64,000 nucleotides of DNA. Origin: Heterohyrax brucei. Lineage: Eukaryota > Chordata > Mammalia > Hyracoidea > Procaviidae. The notes beneath the pieces are model-generated. The model was not told the origin of the DNA. It searched no databases and saw only the letters and a program-made list of their open reading frames with translations. The DNA lies in the NCBI GenBank assembly GCA_028571685.1, contig CM053156.1:84261049-84325048 (forward strand). Direction: 5' to 3'. The number at the start of each line of letters is the position of its first letter. Position 1 is the first letter of the stretch. Shown piece after piece: positions 62,840-64,000 of this stretch. The position numbers and the translations under genes were made by a program.

Positions 62840-64000
62840 CCTAAAACACAGGTTTAAGGAAAAAATATTTAGTAACTATATGTCAGACCAATATCTGATC
62901 TCCATAATCTACAAGGTACTACAAAATATCAACAAGAAAAGGGTAAATAACTTAATTAAGTGTTTGACAAGGGAGATGAACAGACATATCTCTAAGAGGA
63001 TATCCATACAGCCAAAAGACACAAGCAGAAATGCTCACAGTCATTAGCTATTAGAGAAATCCAAATCAAAACAATGAAGAGATACCATCTCACCCCATCA
63101 AGGTTGGCCCTGATCCAAAAACACAAAACAACAAATGCTGGAGAAGCTGTGGAGAAATTGGAACTCTCCTACACTGTCAGTGGGATTGCAAAATGGTACA
63201 ACCTCTTTGGAAAGCAATCTGACACTTCCTTAAAAACATGGAAATAGACATACCATTTGACCCAGTAATCTCACTTCTTGTAATATATCCTACAGAAGCA
63301 AGGGCAGTCACATGAACAGATACATGCACACAAATGTTTATTGTAGCACAGTCCACAATAGCAAAAAGATGGAATCAACCCAGATGCCCAACAACAGATG
63401 AATGGATAAATAAACTAAGGTATATATACTCAGTGGAATACTACAAAAAGATAAAGAACAATGATGATTTTAGGAAGCATCTTATAACCTGGTTTCAACT
63501 GGAAGACATTATGTTGAGTGAAATTAGTCAGCAGCAAAAGGACAGATATTGTATGAGACTCCTACTATAAGGACTTAAAAACAGACTCATACACAGAAGA
63601 AAAGACTTCGATGGCTGCAAGAGAGGGGAGAGAGGAGGGGAGAGAGTTGGTTATAGATAGTTGATAAAAATTTGGGAATCAGTGACAGCACACATTAGAA
63701 AGTAGGTCATCTTAACTGGACTTCAACATAACCTGAAAACTCTTCCAATCTTAACCCAATATCGCAAGGACAGAGTAGCAGGAGCGGGGTATGGGGATCA
63801 TGCTCTTAGGGGACATCGAGAGCAGTTGACATAAGTAGCCTATTGCTAAGAGTCTTCTGCACCCCATATTAGTGAATGGCTCTGGTGTCTTAAAAGCTAG
63901 CAAGCTGCCGTCTGAAGTACACCAAATGGTCCCAACTCAGCTGATCACCAAGGAACAGATGATCACCAAGGACAACAATGACATGAAGGAAAAAGAGCCT
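62840..64000 (+). mobile_element. L1 LINE 3' end, sense, runs off the window
   Basis: Decayed ORF2 C-terminus: frame 63,334-63,570 keeps TIAKRWNQPRCPTTDEWINK and VEYYKKIKNNDDF, the end of L1 ORF2, then stops at 63,568-63,570. Before it are 'gaagagataccatctcaccc' and 'ctgtggagaaattggaactc'. After it comes a 3' UTR with a G-rich polypurine run at 63,618-63,650 and lineage-type sequence 'ctggtgtcttaaaagctagc' to the edge. 5' truncated near 62,840. Confidence 0.9.
63618..63650 (+). repeat. G-rich polypurine tract in L1 3' UTR
   Basis: 'gcaagagaggggagagagga' followed by 'ggggagagagttgg'. L1 3' UTRs commonly carry such a tract; it could form a G-quadruplex with only two G4 runs plus G2 runs. Confidence 0.75.

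Noticed and set aside
1..64000. CRISPR arrays, bacterial operons, ribosome-binding sites, phage or plasmid features
   Set aside because: Dense SINEs, L1, MIR and LTRs show mammalian nuclear DNA. No regularly spaced direct repeats of CRISPR type were seen.
1..64000. Endogenous retrovirus internal genes (gag, pol, env)
   Set aside because: Only solo LTR-like elements are visible. All reverse-transcriptase pieces I could recognise are LINE type (RTE or L1).

Overview
This window is vertebrate, specifically mammalian, nuclear DNA, and most probably comes from an afrotherian of the elephant-hyrax-sea cow group (Paenungulata), with elephant the best guess. The main reason is about sixty copies of a tRNA-headed SINE with the AfroSINE consensus: a head with A-box and B-box motifs, a body around 'cctatggggcagttctac', and an end around 'gagtcggaatcaactcgatg'. 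They occur on both strands in a long form (about 190-205 bp) and an internally deleted short form (about 150-165 bp). They sit beside fragments of an RTE/BovB-type LINE that shares their 3' end. Old mammal-wide repeats (MIR, L2, L1M) form the background. The species call is inference.

I find no protein-coding gene I can support. The longest open frames (245 codons at 17,255-17,992, 182 codons at 38,741-39,289, 180 codons at 37,125-37,667) lie in an LTR shadow, an RTE reverse-transcriptase remnant and an RTE/SINE-derived composite. The window is best read as intergenic or deep intronic sequence.

Layout. 0-13 kb: scattered SINEs and MIRs, one hAT-type element with an 8-bp target duplication, and a decayed tRNA-Ile relic. 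13.2-15.6 kb: a long minus-strand RTE copy with recognisable endonuclease and reverse-transcriptase pieces. 16-26 kb: SINE clusters with SINE-in-SINE nesting, alternating with repeat-poor blocks (17.9-19.6 and 21.2-22.4 kb) that include a CpG-rich, promoter-like patch. 26.0-30.65 kb: a large antisense L1 that has taken up an LTR and five or more SINEs. 31-45 kb: RTE 3' ends, L2, a second antisense L1 split by an LTR, and two palindromic mariner-derived elements. 45.8-49.6 kb: an old local tandem duplication. 50-62 kb: SINE pairs, an RTE split by an LTR, and one LTR inserted into another in opposite orientation. 62.8-64 kb: the 3' end of a sense L1 running off the window.

The elements work together as a retroposition network. 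RTE enzymes are the likely source of SINE mobility because the 3' ends match, and the nesting gives a relative order: L1 and RTE first, then MaLR-like LTRs, with SINEs also landing in all of them. The most unusual structure is a pair of fold-back mariner derivatives at 35.7-36.2 and 43.7-44.2 kb with the same palindromic build. All family names come from recognising sequence by eye, and no database search was run.
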